A stretch of 64,000 bases of DNA, taken from Apoda limacodes. Lineage: Eukaryota; Arthropoda; Insecta; Lepidoptera; Limacodidae. Positions 48,701-59,496 of this stretch are shown piece after piece. The notes under the pieces were generated by a model that saw only the letters and a program-made list of their open reading frames with translations, did no database searches and had not been told where the DNA came from. Positions within the stretch are counted from its first letter, which is position 1, and every line of letters begins with the position of its first letter. The translations under genes and the position numbers were made by a program. The DNA lies in the NCBI GenBank assembly GCA_946406115.1, contig OX291545.1:30577153-30641152 (forward strand), in the 5' to 3' direction.

Positions 48701-51700
48701 TGAACTCTAAGCTGCTGTTAATAAAATCCAAAATCCAACTCAAAATGGCGCAATATAAATAGCGGCCGGATCAAATTACCAAAACAATTTCTGATAAAAA
48801 ATATTAAATGCACAAAATATTGTCCACCCAAAAATACTAGAACGTAGGACAGGCCATTGGCTTTACTTCTGAATACTTACAATTAGCCTGTCTGATAAAA
48901 GTCGTCCTGAAAAATTTCCCCCGCGACACAAGTCGCTGAGGTCCCACTGTGGGACCTTGGACGCGTGACGGGTTAATTGTGGGGTAGTATACTAAATTTT
49001 AACCAAAAAAGATTTTTTTTTGCACTTAATGAGTTCTGAAGCCCTGGAACTTCTGTGTTCCCATAACCATATATTTTGGTGATGGAAATTGACAGAGTAC
49101 ATCATCAGCAGCAATGTTGTATGGAGCATTTTTTTCAAAAGGGGGTGTGTCCCCACAACCTACCACTCTTATTTGCGGAAGGAAGTTTCTCTGAAACCGC
49201 ATTGGGCGCGACTATTTTGGTTCTATAGTGTGAGGAAGAACTGTTCGAGATATACGTACTCAAAGTTTGGTGTGAATTGCATGTTCTGCAAAACACTGAG
49301 GCGACGAACTCCACCGATTTTTATGTCACAGCTCTGAGAACACTGCACACGTCACTAGAATTTTACATTTTGTGGGTTTTTGTGTGGGTTCTATGCTTGG
49401 GTTTTTATTTTTTACTCTTTTTTCAATGTTTTAATCTGCAAGAGCTATAATAATTAGCTAGTTATTATCAAATACTTTTTTGGCATAGATATTGTTGTGT
49501 TTTTGTGTAGTATACATATTCACAATAATAAACTACTGCTTATTTAAAAGCGTTTTAACTTACTCCACTCTGCAGGTTAGTGCATATACTTCTGGATAAC
49601 GCGTGCCATGCCATGCATGACGTCAATCGCCTTTGCTAGTGTTTTTATGGGTGCATTAAAAAGTAAATTTTAAACTTCTCTTACATTACCAATTTTTATT
49701 GTGTAAGTAATAATAAAATTTAAATTTTGGTTAAAATTAAAAAAAATTGGTGCAACAGTCTATTTAGAAAAAGAATAAAAAAAGCAATTAATTATTTGCT
49801 GGGAGAATGTAAAAAAAACATTATAAATACCATATTATAATACTAAAGCTGGTTTGGATTTAAAAGGCTAACCACATTTATTTTCAGCTGCACTGATAAA
49901 GTCTTTTTTTGGGGGTGGAGTAGCAAATTTTATTCTGATCATGGCAAGTCCCTAGATATGTTTGCGTACATATTAATAGAGCTGACACAAGCCACGTGAG
50001 GTGTTGTTTCTCCTTTCTCTGTTACAAAAGGAGCTTCCATTAGTTATGTAACGCAAAAAAGCCAATTTTCTACCCCTATTCCCTTTTGTGACGTGAAAAA
50101 CTGATGTTAGTTCCTCCCATCCCTAACGTTTTGGAGTTCTAAATTTAGGTGTACAAAACAAACTTACCTATTTATATGCATTATTGTTGTCAGTTAGAGA
50201 AAACCATGGAATGTTTAACCATCTTAACCCCGTTCCACTCCCGCCCCAATGTGACGCCCACACCGTCCCCTTTCCCCCAAAGTATGTAAAGTAATTTATG
50301 AATTAAACATATCTGATGGCGGGGCGCTAGTCACCCTTTCACGGTCCCAGGGCAGCGCATTGAAACATTATGTTTGCAAAGCAAACTTCAATACCTCTTG
50401 ACATGCACCAAATAATAAACTTAGTTATTAGTATTATACTTTTTATTTATTTTTATTCTTAAGTTAGGTTTTTGATATAATGAATATAAAATAAAAATAC
50501 AAAATTTAACACATAATAAAAAAAATAGTAAATTATAAATTAATTAGTATTATTATTATTATAATTATAAGTAGTTACTTATAGTATTCATATAATGTTG
50601 CAATACAGCGCCCAAACATATTCTCTTATATGGTAGCATGTATTTGTTATCATTATTAATATTAAATTACTTAGTTTTATTATTCCACATCAAGCTACAT
50701 TTCTTAAGTTTTTGGTTCTTAAGAGGGTGATATAGGCCAAAAAGCTAATTTCTGTAATACTAACGTTGTGTACATAAATGCACTAAAAATCATTATACAA
50801 TGTCATATTCATTACTATTAGATATATTAGTTATATACTTCTTAAGTAAATTATTCCACAATGACGCCTTGAAAATTATTATTTTTTTGTATGGGATTTA
50901 ACGTTTTTACCGTGTTGTAGTCACATTTTTATAGTTTTTGCTACAACTTAGAGTCAATGCACTAGATAACAAGCTGTTCTAATTATTAACCAACTACACA
51001 ACAACACTACGCACTTTAAAAATTTGAAACAATGGATACTTTCAGATTGTTTGTTGCATTTAATACAATAAATGAAAATCACTCATTTAGGTAATGCACT
51101 AGACAAAAGCAAGTTTTATAATATATTTTTAAATCCTTTAGGTGGCTTAGTTCAGCCACAAAATTTGCACAAAAACGGCATATTTACGCGGTCTATCCTA
51201 TAGCGCAGTCTTTAATTATTGTAAGTATTGGTATTTTTTGAGTGCTGATTATGTGGATAACTTGAGGGTAAAAGGCTCCACTTTTTTTAATATAAGAAAA
51301 CAATGTAATTATTCTGTTTGTAAAAAAAAATTCTGCGTGATTGGACTATGAATAAATGTAACATTTACATTAAAAGATAAGATACAGAGGGACTGTGGGA
51401 ACGAGTACGTCACATATAAACATAAATGCGATTTTTTGTGGTTAACCAAGTTTGTCGACTAACATTGTTAAGGTTTACGCAATGATCTTTAAAATTTTCT
51501 GTTTTCACCATTCAAAAAATTTTAAATTCGTCAGTTTTTTTGGTTTATTAATTCGCGGCGGCACTATACAATAATTTTCTCAAAAGTTATGAACACGTTG
51601 TGCTTGTCCACCCTGGCGAGAATTTTTCTATTAGGGTTTTCTTGTAGTGTGCGGCGGCCTAAATTATTATTATTATTTTACTATGGACGAGCAGCATATT

Positions 51701-54700
51701 TGCCCACATCACTGCACAGGTGTAGAGTCTTAATATTTAGGATTTTTTTTTTATTATTCAGTCATGGTTTCGTTTGGATCCATAGATACAGTTGACTTTT
51801 AAAACTATTTAGGGATTGAGGAGTCACTACACTTTTCGTAAGTTTGTTTCACAATTTAGCAACACGATTGTACAGAGGCCACTAATGAGTGCGAAGATAA
51901 GCGATTAAGGGTGAGGCTGTGTCCTCGTGATGAGTACCCTTTTTTCCCCGAGCAAAAACATGGCTCCGATGATGAGCAGATTGTATCTGTTACTGAGTAT
52001 CTTGTATGTGTCAATAAGATCACCTCTCATTCTTCTGTGTTTGAGTGTAGGTAAATTTAGGTACATAATATAATTATATTTTTAGGCGTTCTTCATAGGG
52101 TTTTTTCGTAGGCCATAGGTATTTAAGTTACTCTACTTTGGACACTTTCTAAAAGGTCAATGTCTTTTGCATAGTATGGGTCGGACATAAGTTTTGTAAA
52201 TTTTAATAAAAATTGAGGCCATCATGTGTTGGTGTATTGAACATTGAAAAGAGATGGTCTTCTTGACAATGTTGTTGATGTGCCCAGCCCATTTTATCTT
52301 AGTCCTGGTTACTCCAAGATCTTTTTGTGTCTTGACCGATCCAAGTGCCGTCTATTCTGTATGGCACTTCAGGATTGATGTTGCCTATTCGTAGAACGGT
52401 AAATTCGGTTGCATTAAGCTTGGCCATCCATTCTTTAGTCGAATCGTGAAGCTTGTTAAGATCTGATTCCAATTGACCTGACTGAATTATTGGGTCACCA
52501 AAGAACTTTCTAATAATAAAAAAAAAACATCGGTAAAGACGCTAGAGTCGCAATCGATTAATGCTATTAAGTCTGTAGTGAATATGTTATAAGACAGGAG
52601 AGAAAACAGATCCTTGTGGGACGCCACTTGAACATTTTGTGGTTCAATTAGTGGGTTACCGACTTTAACTTGGAATGTTTTGTGTAGTAAATAGTTTTCA
52701 AGCCATTTTAGGATATTTACTCAAATCCCATAGTGCCCAAGTTTCGACAGCAATCGACGCAACGGTGAGCTAGATCTCTAAATAATGACCTATTGATTAA
52801 AAGCGATGTTTTAAGATTCCGTTATAAAATAAATAATGACCTAAGATTCCGTTATAAAATAAATAATGACCTATTGATTAAAAGCGATGTTTTAAGATTC
52901 CTTTATAAAATAAATAACGACCTACGTTGAGATTTTGTTCAATAAAAAACTCTTTTGTTTAAATTTTCATTACGTGCTAACTTCAAAGTGGACATAGTTA
53001 TGCAAAACAAATCCAACGGAGGGCGCATTAAAGCGTGGTTCCTGGATATCAATATGGAGTAGGTATTTAGAAGTGTAGGTATTTTGTTTTTTTGAAAGAG
53101 ATGGATCCGTTCCATAGTAAATTGTACTTATGTATATACCTTTAATCTGTGGGTATAGTCCCTAGTCTCTAAATAAATGGACGTTACATACGGACAAACA
53201 GGACAGACAGACATAACGAAACTATCAAAAGGTTCTTGTTTGACTATGGAACCGTAAAAACTAAAAAAAAACATAATTACTTAAAGCTGTTCAAAATTAG
53301 CTCCGTTTAGGGTTCCATACTTTCAAGAAAAGATTACCCCTTAAAGGATAACTCATATGTCTGTCTTGTTTATCCGTCCGTTTGAACAGGTTTATCTAAA
53401 TTTTATAAATGGAACATCTATTTTTCTTGATTTAGAGTTTAGTAGGAAAAACAGGGTTTAGATCTGTAAACATATATAATGATGCAATATTCTGTTGTGT
53501 TGGCACAAGTTAACTTTTGTATCTGTATGTGATGTATCAACGTATTACGTAATAAAGCAGACTTTTGTGTCCAACGCTCTTGTGTAAAACATGCGAAGTA
53601 CGTCAAAAGGAAAAAAAAGGTACTTTTATAGGACCACTTTGCTGTCCGTCTGTCTGTCAAAACTTTTTTTCTCAAGAACCCAAGGCATCAAGTTTACATT
53701 AATATCAAATACTAAGGTCTACAACAGTTTACATTAATATCAAATACTAAGGTCTACAACACTAAGGTCTACAACAGTTCCTTGAAGCTGTAAAAATCAA
53801 GCCAACAAAAATTAAGTTAACGTAATAAAAAAATACGGCCGAAATACGGCTATTTTTGTTGCATATTTTGGCATTTACAAATCAATGAAAACCTATGGGG
53901 TACTTCCTGTTGTCCTAGAATCATAAAATTTGACACGAAGCAAGGTCTTACATCACACTTATAAGAATAAAATTCGTAGTCATAACACATTTAAAAAAAA
54001 GTTTGTCTATCTGTCAAGACCCTTTTACTCAAGTACGCGTGTAGGTATCAAGTTGAAATTAATATCAAATTGTAAAAAAAGCTAGCTTCTAAGTAAATAT
54101 GCCCAAAAATACGGTAATTTTTGTCGCATATAGTGATTTGTGATACAAATAAATCAAAACCTATGGGGTACTTCCCGTTAATCCAGAATCATGAAATTTG
54201 GCAAGAAGCAAAAAAAATCCAAATACTGATAATTAAGGCATATAGCTGCGATACTTGATCTATCTACAATAATCTACATATAATAATTTTGTACGGATCC
54301 CCGGGGTGCGAGCTAGACTAGCACTTGGCCAGTATTTTTGATGCTCATGGAATGCAATGATAACAAAGGTATACCTATATTTTTCACAAATAAGTAAATT
54401 CTTGAAATTTTTATAATATTTAAAATTTCTTAAGAAGGATTCGATAATTCATTTTTATTGTTATCTTTCATTGCTGACTTCATGGCTAAGTGGGTAATGA
54501 CCCGACTGCTGAATCGAGGGGCGTGGTTCGATTCCCGCACAAGACAAACATTTATTATTTAGCTTTGTCTTAAGACGGTGATTTCTATGAATAATTGTAT
54601 GAATTTACAAAAAAATGTTTATGTATGTATTTGTGTCCGTTGTCTGGTATCCATACCACAAGGTTTGCTTATTTAAGGACTAGACGTTGTGTTAATGTGA

Positions 54701-57700
54701 AAAAATATTTATTTATTTATTGCGTGTTTGGTACACTAACACGCAATAAACTCTAATCCAACATAATATTTAAGAACCTAATTATATTCCTTGACAGGGC
54801 GATATAGGCCAGAAAGGCAATACGAACGATGCCCATGTAAATGTACGAAAAATTAGTATACTATGAGATGTATTTGTAATATACTTACCTACTATAAATA
54901 ATAGCCGTCATTATACCATTTTTTCAATCCTTCAGATGCTATAGTTTTGCTACAATTTTCTTACAAAAACGGCGAAATTAATTTACACAAGTCGACACGA
55001 ATTTTGTGCTTGAGTTCTGTGTACCAAATTTTTTATTCTTATACCTAATTTATTAAAGAAATAATATTTTTATCTCATAAAGTTTGCTTATAAAGAATGG
55101 TAACCTCTAAGCATTTGGCAAAATGGTATATTTTTTTCATCATCGTCTAAAATACAAAAGCAAATTTTTTAAAAAAAATTGAGTTTTTGGTTATTTTCAA
55201 TGTAAAAAATCAGACAATAGTCATTAAACAACAAACACAAAATAAAGATTTTTTTTGTTAACTTGTGTTATATATTTTAAATTCAATGTACTTAAAATAG
55301 GGATAATTCATTTAAGATTCTTTAAATATTTTTTTTATGATTCCAGGTAGTTCAAACATCAGTCAAAATGACAGCTTCTTCCAGAACAGTATGCATCAAA
55401 TCGACCTCGTCAATTCCCCCACCACCACTCCCATCAGCCTGCTCGTCCAGTCGCTCGTCAAGCAACTCTGTTCACTCCTCGAAAAAGACTGCACCAGAGC
55501 CGACCTACTTTATAACACTATCTGTGAAAAACTTCACAGTATGCACCTAATTGATGACTCATATGCTATGGGCGAATTTGAAGCAATGAGGTCGCAGTAC
55601 CAGAGAGCTCTCTATCAGTTGGTCGCTGTCGCTAACGGATCCGAAATCCCTATAACTCTGCCAGCAACATGGCCCATTGTTGAGCCCTCATATCTCGAAT
55701 GGTCGCGATATCATAGGGAATTCGAGGAGTTATACTTCATAGCAGTAGGGGGATTTGGAAGTGTTTTCAAAGCCAGACACAGATTAGATGGAGTAGAGTA
55801 TGCAGTTAAAAAGGTCTATATAAAATCATGCAACGTCAATTCCATAATGAACCATTTAGCTGAGGTGAAGACCATTGCCAGTTTAAACCATCCAAATATT
55901 GTTAACTACAAGGCAGCATGGTTAGAACCGATGATAGAATCAACCATTAAAAAGAAGAAACGTCAGTACGAAATGGACACAGATAGCAATGAATCTCTTA
56001 GTGCAGATATTTTTTCCTCCGCATACCCGAACGTAATAACATCTTTTAAAACTCACAACTCCAAAGAACTAACTAAACACAAAAGCCAATCAGATTTTAT
56101 AATATCGTTTAAGAATTCCAATAGCTTTGAAAAATCAGACAGCTCGACTGAAGATCTAAATGACCTAGAACAATCAGAAAGTGAAGAAGAAACTACAGAA
56201 GAAAATGCCTTGTGTAAAATATTCACCGGTAAAGAGTATGAGAAATGTTCCAGAGTGAATTTAAAATGGGCTACTCTGTACATACAAATGACTTACTGTC
56301 AGCAAACTTTAAAGCAGTGGTTAGATGAGAGGAACAACCGTATGGCTGCTTCAAGAAAAGGGTCTGATGAATTGTCTTTGCATCATAGTGAATCTAGTGA
56401 TTCTGCAAATTTCGATTCTCCGGTTTTAAGTGATACCAACTATCCTCTTGCGTGGACACATATTGACGTATTGATAGACATGTTCACCCAGTTGGTGCAG
56501 GGTCTTCACTACATACATTCCCGTGGAATTATTCATCATGATATCAAGCCCAGCAACGTGTTTGTGGCTCAGAGTGAAAGTGGAGTCCAAGTACAGCTTG
56601 GGGATTTTGGGCTGGCGTGCCCATTGCAACAGTCCCATAGTGGACTGGCGCTAGGGACGCATCTGTATGCTGCCCCGGAACAATTAGATGGACAATGCAA
56701 TCCTAAGGTAATTTCTAATTTTTTTTCTTATTTTATTATATTTGAATTTTATGTTGATGGCACAATGTCTCTCTAGCCAATAATGTTTTAAAGTTTGATT
56801 TCACGTTCATGCACATATAATAATACAACTTTTTGCGTTAATATAGTTAACATTAGGGATTTAAAAGCCTATATAATTTACATAAAATTTTCGACTTCTC
56901 TAGATCATCCAACTAATATCATAAATGTGAAAGTTTGTAAGTTCGTCCGTAGGTTTGTTTGTTTCATTTGAACAAATTGTAGCTACTGATTACTTAGCAA
57001 ATTTCTTTTGTGTCATCAAATAGTTGCCGTAGAAATCCCAAACTGATAATCAAATGTAGGGCAAGTGGAGCCGCTGGCAAATGCTAGTTATTAATAAAAA
57101 TATCGATCAAGCGCGTGTCGAACCCAAGGACATTGTTGGATTGCGAAGACACAAATGTAATAAAATCTAAGGAGGAAAATATTATAAATATATATATATT
57201 TAGAATAATATTATATATATTTATAATATTTTTAATATATAATTTAATTTATAATATATAATATATATATTTATAATATTTATTTAATATAGTACATTTA
57301 CCTAATATACATGTAAGTTTATTTTTATTTTTTTTATATGTGTTTATGTATATTTATGTCTATGTATGTATTTATACAAATATCCCAATTTATCCCTACA
57401 ACCATCATATTATTAGTATAAGCATAGGTTTAATTTTATCTGATTGTTCTTTTTACTTATCTGCTAGTTAGTTAAGCCTAGTTTTATTGCACCACCGTTA
57501 ACATTGTATATTAAGCTTGTGGTAAGCTGGTAGAGAAATCTATATGGCATTAAGCTTGCTACTGTACACTTTTGTTTGTGCAAAAATAATAAATAAACAT
57601 ATCCTTAAATATTTGTTTTGCAGAATTTCAAATTTTTAAGCATAGTTCAAAATTTGAAACCTGACATAAGGGCTATATTTTTAAACATTTTAAATAATAT

Positions 57701-58862
57701 ATCCGTAACTACATATTTAATTAATTAATTAATGTCGTGACAGTTCTACGGGATGGGGATGCGAGATGCACTCTTGGACTAGCTCCTTAAGTTTAGGTGT
57801 ATTGCAATAATACATTATGTACTGGCCACTCGCCAGGTGTCCTCGTGTTCAATCTAGTTTATTTTTATATCTTTGTAATTATATGATTCATTATTACATT
57901 TGAAAACTATAAACCCTGTTTAATATTGATTTTGTTATTGGTGTTCTGAGTTCTAGGGCGAGGCTAAAACAGACTTCGTAAAATTGGGAAATTTTATTTG
58001 GCAAAAATATAGGTCAAAAATTATGATTTAGTCATAGTTTGTAAAACGTGCATAATTAATCAATGTTTATATTATATGTTTAGTTCAAACTTTGGTTTAA
58101 TAAAAAAATATCAATAAATCTTAGTTTATTGATATTTTTTGCCGATTGCCGAAGGGTAACCAGAAGAGAACAGCTTTACTTTTGCAATTAAGTATTCATT
58201 TTTAGTGCTATACTAAGGCTGCTGCCCCCCCTCCACCTCATTGGTATGTTCCTTATACACCTATGAACACTTACCATACCTATGAATTCTCTTGTTATGC
58301 TGTAGTTGATATGCATCAATATGATTCTATTCATAAAATTACCTTTATCATGACCAGCTTTCTGTCTAAAATATTAAATAAAAGTACTTTGGGGTAGGTA
58401 GCCCAAGCCAATAATATGGTTCTTCTGTATTTTATATCTCTATGACAAACTGTTACTTAGAGGTTATATTGACCTAAAAATGTTTATGTATGTAATACAT
58501 ATCATTAAATGCTTATCATATTTTTACAGAGTGACATGTACAGCTTAGGCATCATACTCCTGGAACTGGTAGAACCATTTAGAACGGACATGGAGCGGGT
58601 GAAGACTATCACAGACCTTCGAAAAGGTCAGATACCTTCTCATCTTACAGCAAACTATCCAAAAGTTGCCCACATTATCGGCAAATTAGTTCAAAGACGA
58701 CCAGCGAAGAGGCTAGATACCAAACAGCTGTTGGATGAGCTTAAACATCTCTCGGACAATAAAGATGATATCATCAAGTCCCTAAAAGAGGAGTTAGCTT
58801 CGAAAGATGATGAAATTGCAAAGTTAAAGATGATTCTTGCAAAGTTGAATTTTAAATCTTGA
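42659..58862 (+). CDS. EIF2AK1: HRI-like eIF2alpha kinase (EIF2AK1 type), 3 exons
   Basis: Exons 42659-42719 (predicted), 55347-56707 and 58530-58862 give 584 aa. Eukaryotic HRI phosphorylates eIF2alpha Ser51 to lower translation under stress. The N-terminal region (LLVQSLVKQLCSLLEKD) resembles HRI. The kinase domain has GGFGSV at 155-160, AVKK with Lys175, an acidic Ser-rich insert of roughly 110 residues, HHDIKPSN with Asp419, DFG at 440-442 and APE at 463-465. The last exon adds SDMYSLGIILLELVEPF and a C-terminal coiled coil rich in Lys/Glu/Asp, as in HRI. Odd points: HHD replaces HRD, only 14 residues separate DFG from GT, and the mammalian haem-ligand Cys-Pro site appears as Tyr-Pro (NYPLAW). 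This is probably the lepidopteran HRI-related kinase known as BeK in Bombyx. Exons 2-3 are firm; exon 1 is a prediction. Confidence 0.92.
43210..47640 (+). mobile_element. Nearly full-length non-LTR retrotransposon (Jockey/CR1 group), frameshifted
   Basis: ORF1 runs from about 43480 to 44402 in two frames: a coiled coil, then a C-terminal domain like those of lepidopteran LINE ORF1 proteins related to the FP-C fold (SILVKLNTPRTRDSLL, YVWVRSGRVYVRKSD). ORF2 begins near 44487 with endonuclease motifs (YYQNVRGLRTK, CETWLAG, GGGVLVAVSK, IGDFNMGSITW). It continues through frameshifts near 45150, 45500 and 46000 into the reverse transcriptase (SNYRPISILS, DFSKAFDKVDH, GVPQGSHLGP, LYADDLKI). A frameshift near 46815 and a stop near 46959 precede the C-terminal part, which ends at 47302. 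The tail ends in AAATAAATAAATAA at about 47622-47637. The copy is inactive. It inserted in kinase intron 1 in the sense direction. Confidence 0.93.
47641..48504. other. Unassigned intron segment with one GC-rich open frame
   Basis: 47940-48140 (plus) encodes 66 residues with a Pro/Arg-rich end (VRVPVPLLRRGGEAAIPA) in sequence more GC-rich than its surroundings, suggesting the tail of an old transposon gene; I cannot name it. 'actgaagacaattttgagca' at 47838 recurs, with one change, at 48340, so the segment carries an internal duplication. Confidence 0.4.
48509..48972. mobile_element. piggyBac-like MITE with TTAA target sites
   Basis: CCCGTCAAGCGTCC at the left and GGACGCGTGACGGG at the right are inverted repeats matching at 13 of 14, each flanked by TTAA (48505-48508 and 48973-48976). 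TTAA duplication with CCC-type ends is characteristic of piggyBac elements. Near the right end 'ggtcccactgtgggacc' is a perfect palindrome. The element is 464 bp with no transposase, so it is non-autonomous. It lies in kinase intron 1. Confidence 0.85.
48980..51790. other. Kinase intron 1, repeat-rich non-coding stretch
   Basis: No exon is visible. The stretch contains a C-rich decayed repeat at about 50020-50370 ('gtaacgcaaaaaagcc', 'ccgttccactcccgcccc') and the repeat at 50940-51200. Confidence 0.5.
50940..51200 (+). repeat. Interspersed repeat, copy 2 of 3
   Basis: Same block order as 7085-7330: 'gagtcaatgcactagataac', 'atgcactagacaaaagcaag', 'aaacggcatatttacg'. Confidence 0.6.
51800..52765 (-). 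mobile_element. CR1/L2-like LINE fragment, reverse orientation
   Basis: Read on the minus strand from 52765: a WLENYLLHKTFQVKVG stretch, then SGVPQGSVFSPVL (the conserved RT motif), an EWMAKLNATEF stretch, YKTYVRPIL, and near 52050-51920 an MRGDLIDTYKIL-like and 'RYNL ... TRGHSL' ending typical of CR1/L2-type ORF2. Several stops and frameshifts show long decay. The endonuclease and early RT are absent. Confidence 0.75.
52790..52925 (+). repeat. Tandem repeat of two nested periods
   Basis: 'tgacctattgattaaaagcg' plus 'atgttttaagattccgttat' is followed by a partial copy lacking the first part, then by a full copy. 'aagattccgttataaaataa' appears three times. This suggests two successive slippage or unequal-exchange events. 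Confidence 0.8.
53590..54346 (-). repeat. Interspersed repeat with internal duplications, reverse orientation
   Basis: On the minus strand it starts near 54346 with 'ggccaagtgctagtctagct', runs through 'gggaagtaccccataggttt' (present twice, near 54165 and 53900) and ends near 53600 with a 'tcctataaaagtacc' tail. 'attaatatcaaatactaagg' with its context is tandemly duplicated at 53693-53762. The family is common in Lepidoptera; it is likely a LINE-derived tail. Confidence 0.65.
54470..54725 (+). mobile_element. tRNA-derived SINE
   Basis: A pol III A box (TGGCTAAGTGG) at about 54483-54493 and a B box (GGTTCGATTCC) at about 54526-54536 are spaced as in a tRNA. A tRNA-unrelated body follows, ending in 'aaatatttatttatttat'. 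The tail 'gtccgttgtctggtatcc' matches the interrupted SINE at 28 kb. It is not a functional tRNA, as the arms do not pair properly. Confidence 0.82.
54905..54985 (+). repeat. Interspersed repeat, copy 3 of 3 (end only)
   Basis: 'tttcaatccttcagatgct' and 'acaaaaacggcgaaatta' match the ends of 7085-7330 and 50940-51200. It lies about 360 bp upstream of kinase exon 2. Confidence 0.6.
56925..57091 (+). repeat. 'gctagta'-ended interspersed element
   Basis: 'aatgtgaaagtttgtaag', 'gttgccgtagaaatccc', 'gggcaagtggagccgctgg' and the ending 'aaatgctagtta' match 23090-23275. This copy is nearly complete. Confidence 0.7.
57175..57295. repeat. AT-only low-complexity block
   Basis: About 120 bp of almost pure A/T with repeated 'tataatattt/aaatatta' words that can pair with each other. 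Confidence 0.85.
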
Positions 58863-58975
58863 AGTGTACTTAATTTCTGTGTGTGTCGTGTGTCAGTATT
58901 ATTCATATGCCAATTGATATCTTTATGGTAATTTTTTAAATATCCTTTTTACATAACATTTGAGACAATTTTCAT

Positions 58976-59063
58976 AATAAAAATAATAAAATTATGTAGT
59001 TTCGTGACAATTGTCTGAGCCCCTTGTGAAGATATTTAGAGGTTATTTTGTCTGTGAAATAAA
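58976..59063 (+). terminator. EIF2AK1: Poly(A) signals of the kinase gene
   Basis: AATAAA occurs at 58976-58981 and again at 59058-59063, 115 and about 200 bp after the stop codon. Either could be used. Confidence 0.5.
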
Positions 59064-59089
59064 TAAATGGTTAAAGTAGTTCATAAAAT

Positions 59090-59095
59090 TTATTT
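59090..59095 (-). terminator. Poly(A) signal of the FAS1 gene
   Basis: AATAAA on the minus strand, about 310 bp after the FAS1 stop. It lies within 30 bp of the second kinase signal on the other strand, so the two 3' ends may nearly touch or overlap. Confidence 0.5.
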
Positions 59096-59407
59096 ACAAA
59101 AAACACAACATGTGTATATAAATAATTGTCATAATTAATCTAATTTCAATTATATTAACATTTTAACTTTATATTTACACTTCTACAACATTCACTTTGA
59201 GACAATCAGGGTTGATTGAAATTTATTTCATTAGATTTCGTAATATTTCGCCATGAAAGAAGTCTCTTTATTTTAATATTATGGGATTGTTTTTAAAGGA
59301 TTTTTATTCGCATAAATTGAGATTTCCTTCATGGCAAATAAGCTTCACTGAAGCCAATTTGGCGGGAAACTACGTTGGTTGGTGTGGCGTTCTCAAGATG
59401 GCGGTGC

Positions 59408-59496
59408 TCACAAGATGGTGTCGATTGCGTGGATGACGCCATTGGTTGCCGGAATATTGTGTGTTATTACTTGAGCGTTGTTCACTTTAATGCGAC
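59408..59496 (-). CDS. Last exon of the FAS1 gene
   Basis: 89 bp after a TTTCAG acceptor. It completes a split Gly and encodes IKVNNAQVITHNIPATNGV, then IHAIDTIL and TGA. This closes the second FAS1 domain at the expected last strand, so the 60777-60565 exon does not simply read through to its in-frame stop near 60500. Confidence 0.88.

Larger units (their letters stand above)
56708..58529. other. EIF2AK1: Kinase intron 2
   Basis: AAG|GTAATT donor and TTTACAG acceptor, phase 0. It holds a 'gctagtta'-ended element (56925-57091), an AT-only palindromic block (57175-57295) and AT-rich DNA; no exon. Confidence 0.75.

Noticed and set aside
54295..54346. GGATCCCCGGGG resembles a cloning-vector polylinker
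   Set aside because: The surrounding bases ('gtgcgagctagactagcact') match the start of a common lepidopteran repeat that is also present at 31830. It is a point-mutated repeat, not vector.
54480..54545. Possible tRNA gene (A and B boxes present)
   Set aside because: The acceptor and anticodon arms do not fold as a tRNA and the sequence continues into a SINE body and A/T-rich tail.
57175..57295. AT-only block as a replication origin or matrix attachment site
   Set aside because: Base composition alone cannot support either function and similar runs are common in introns of this window.
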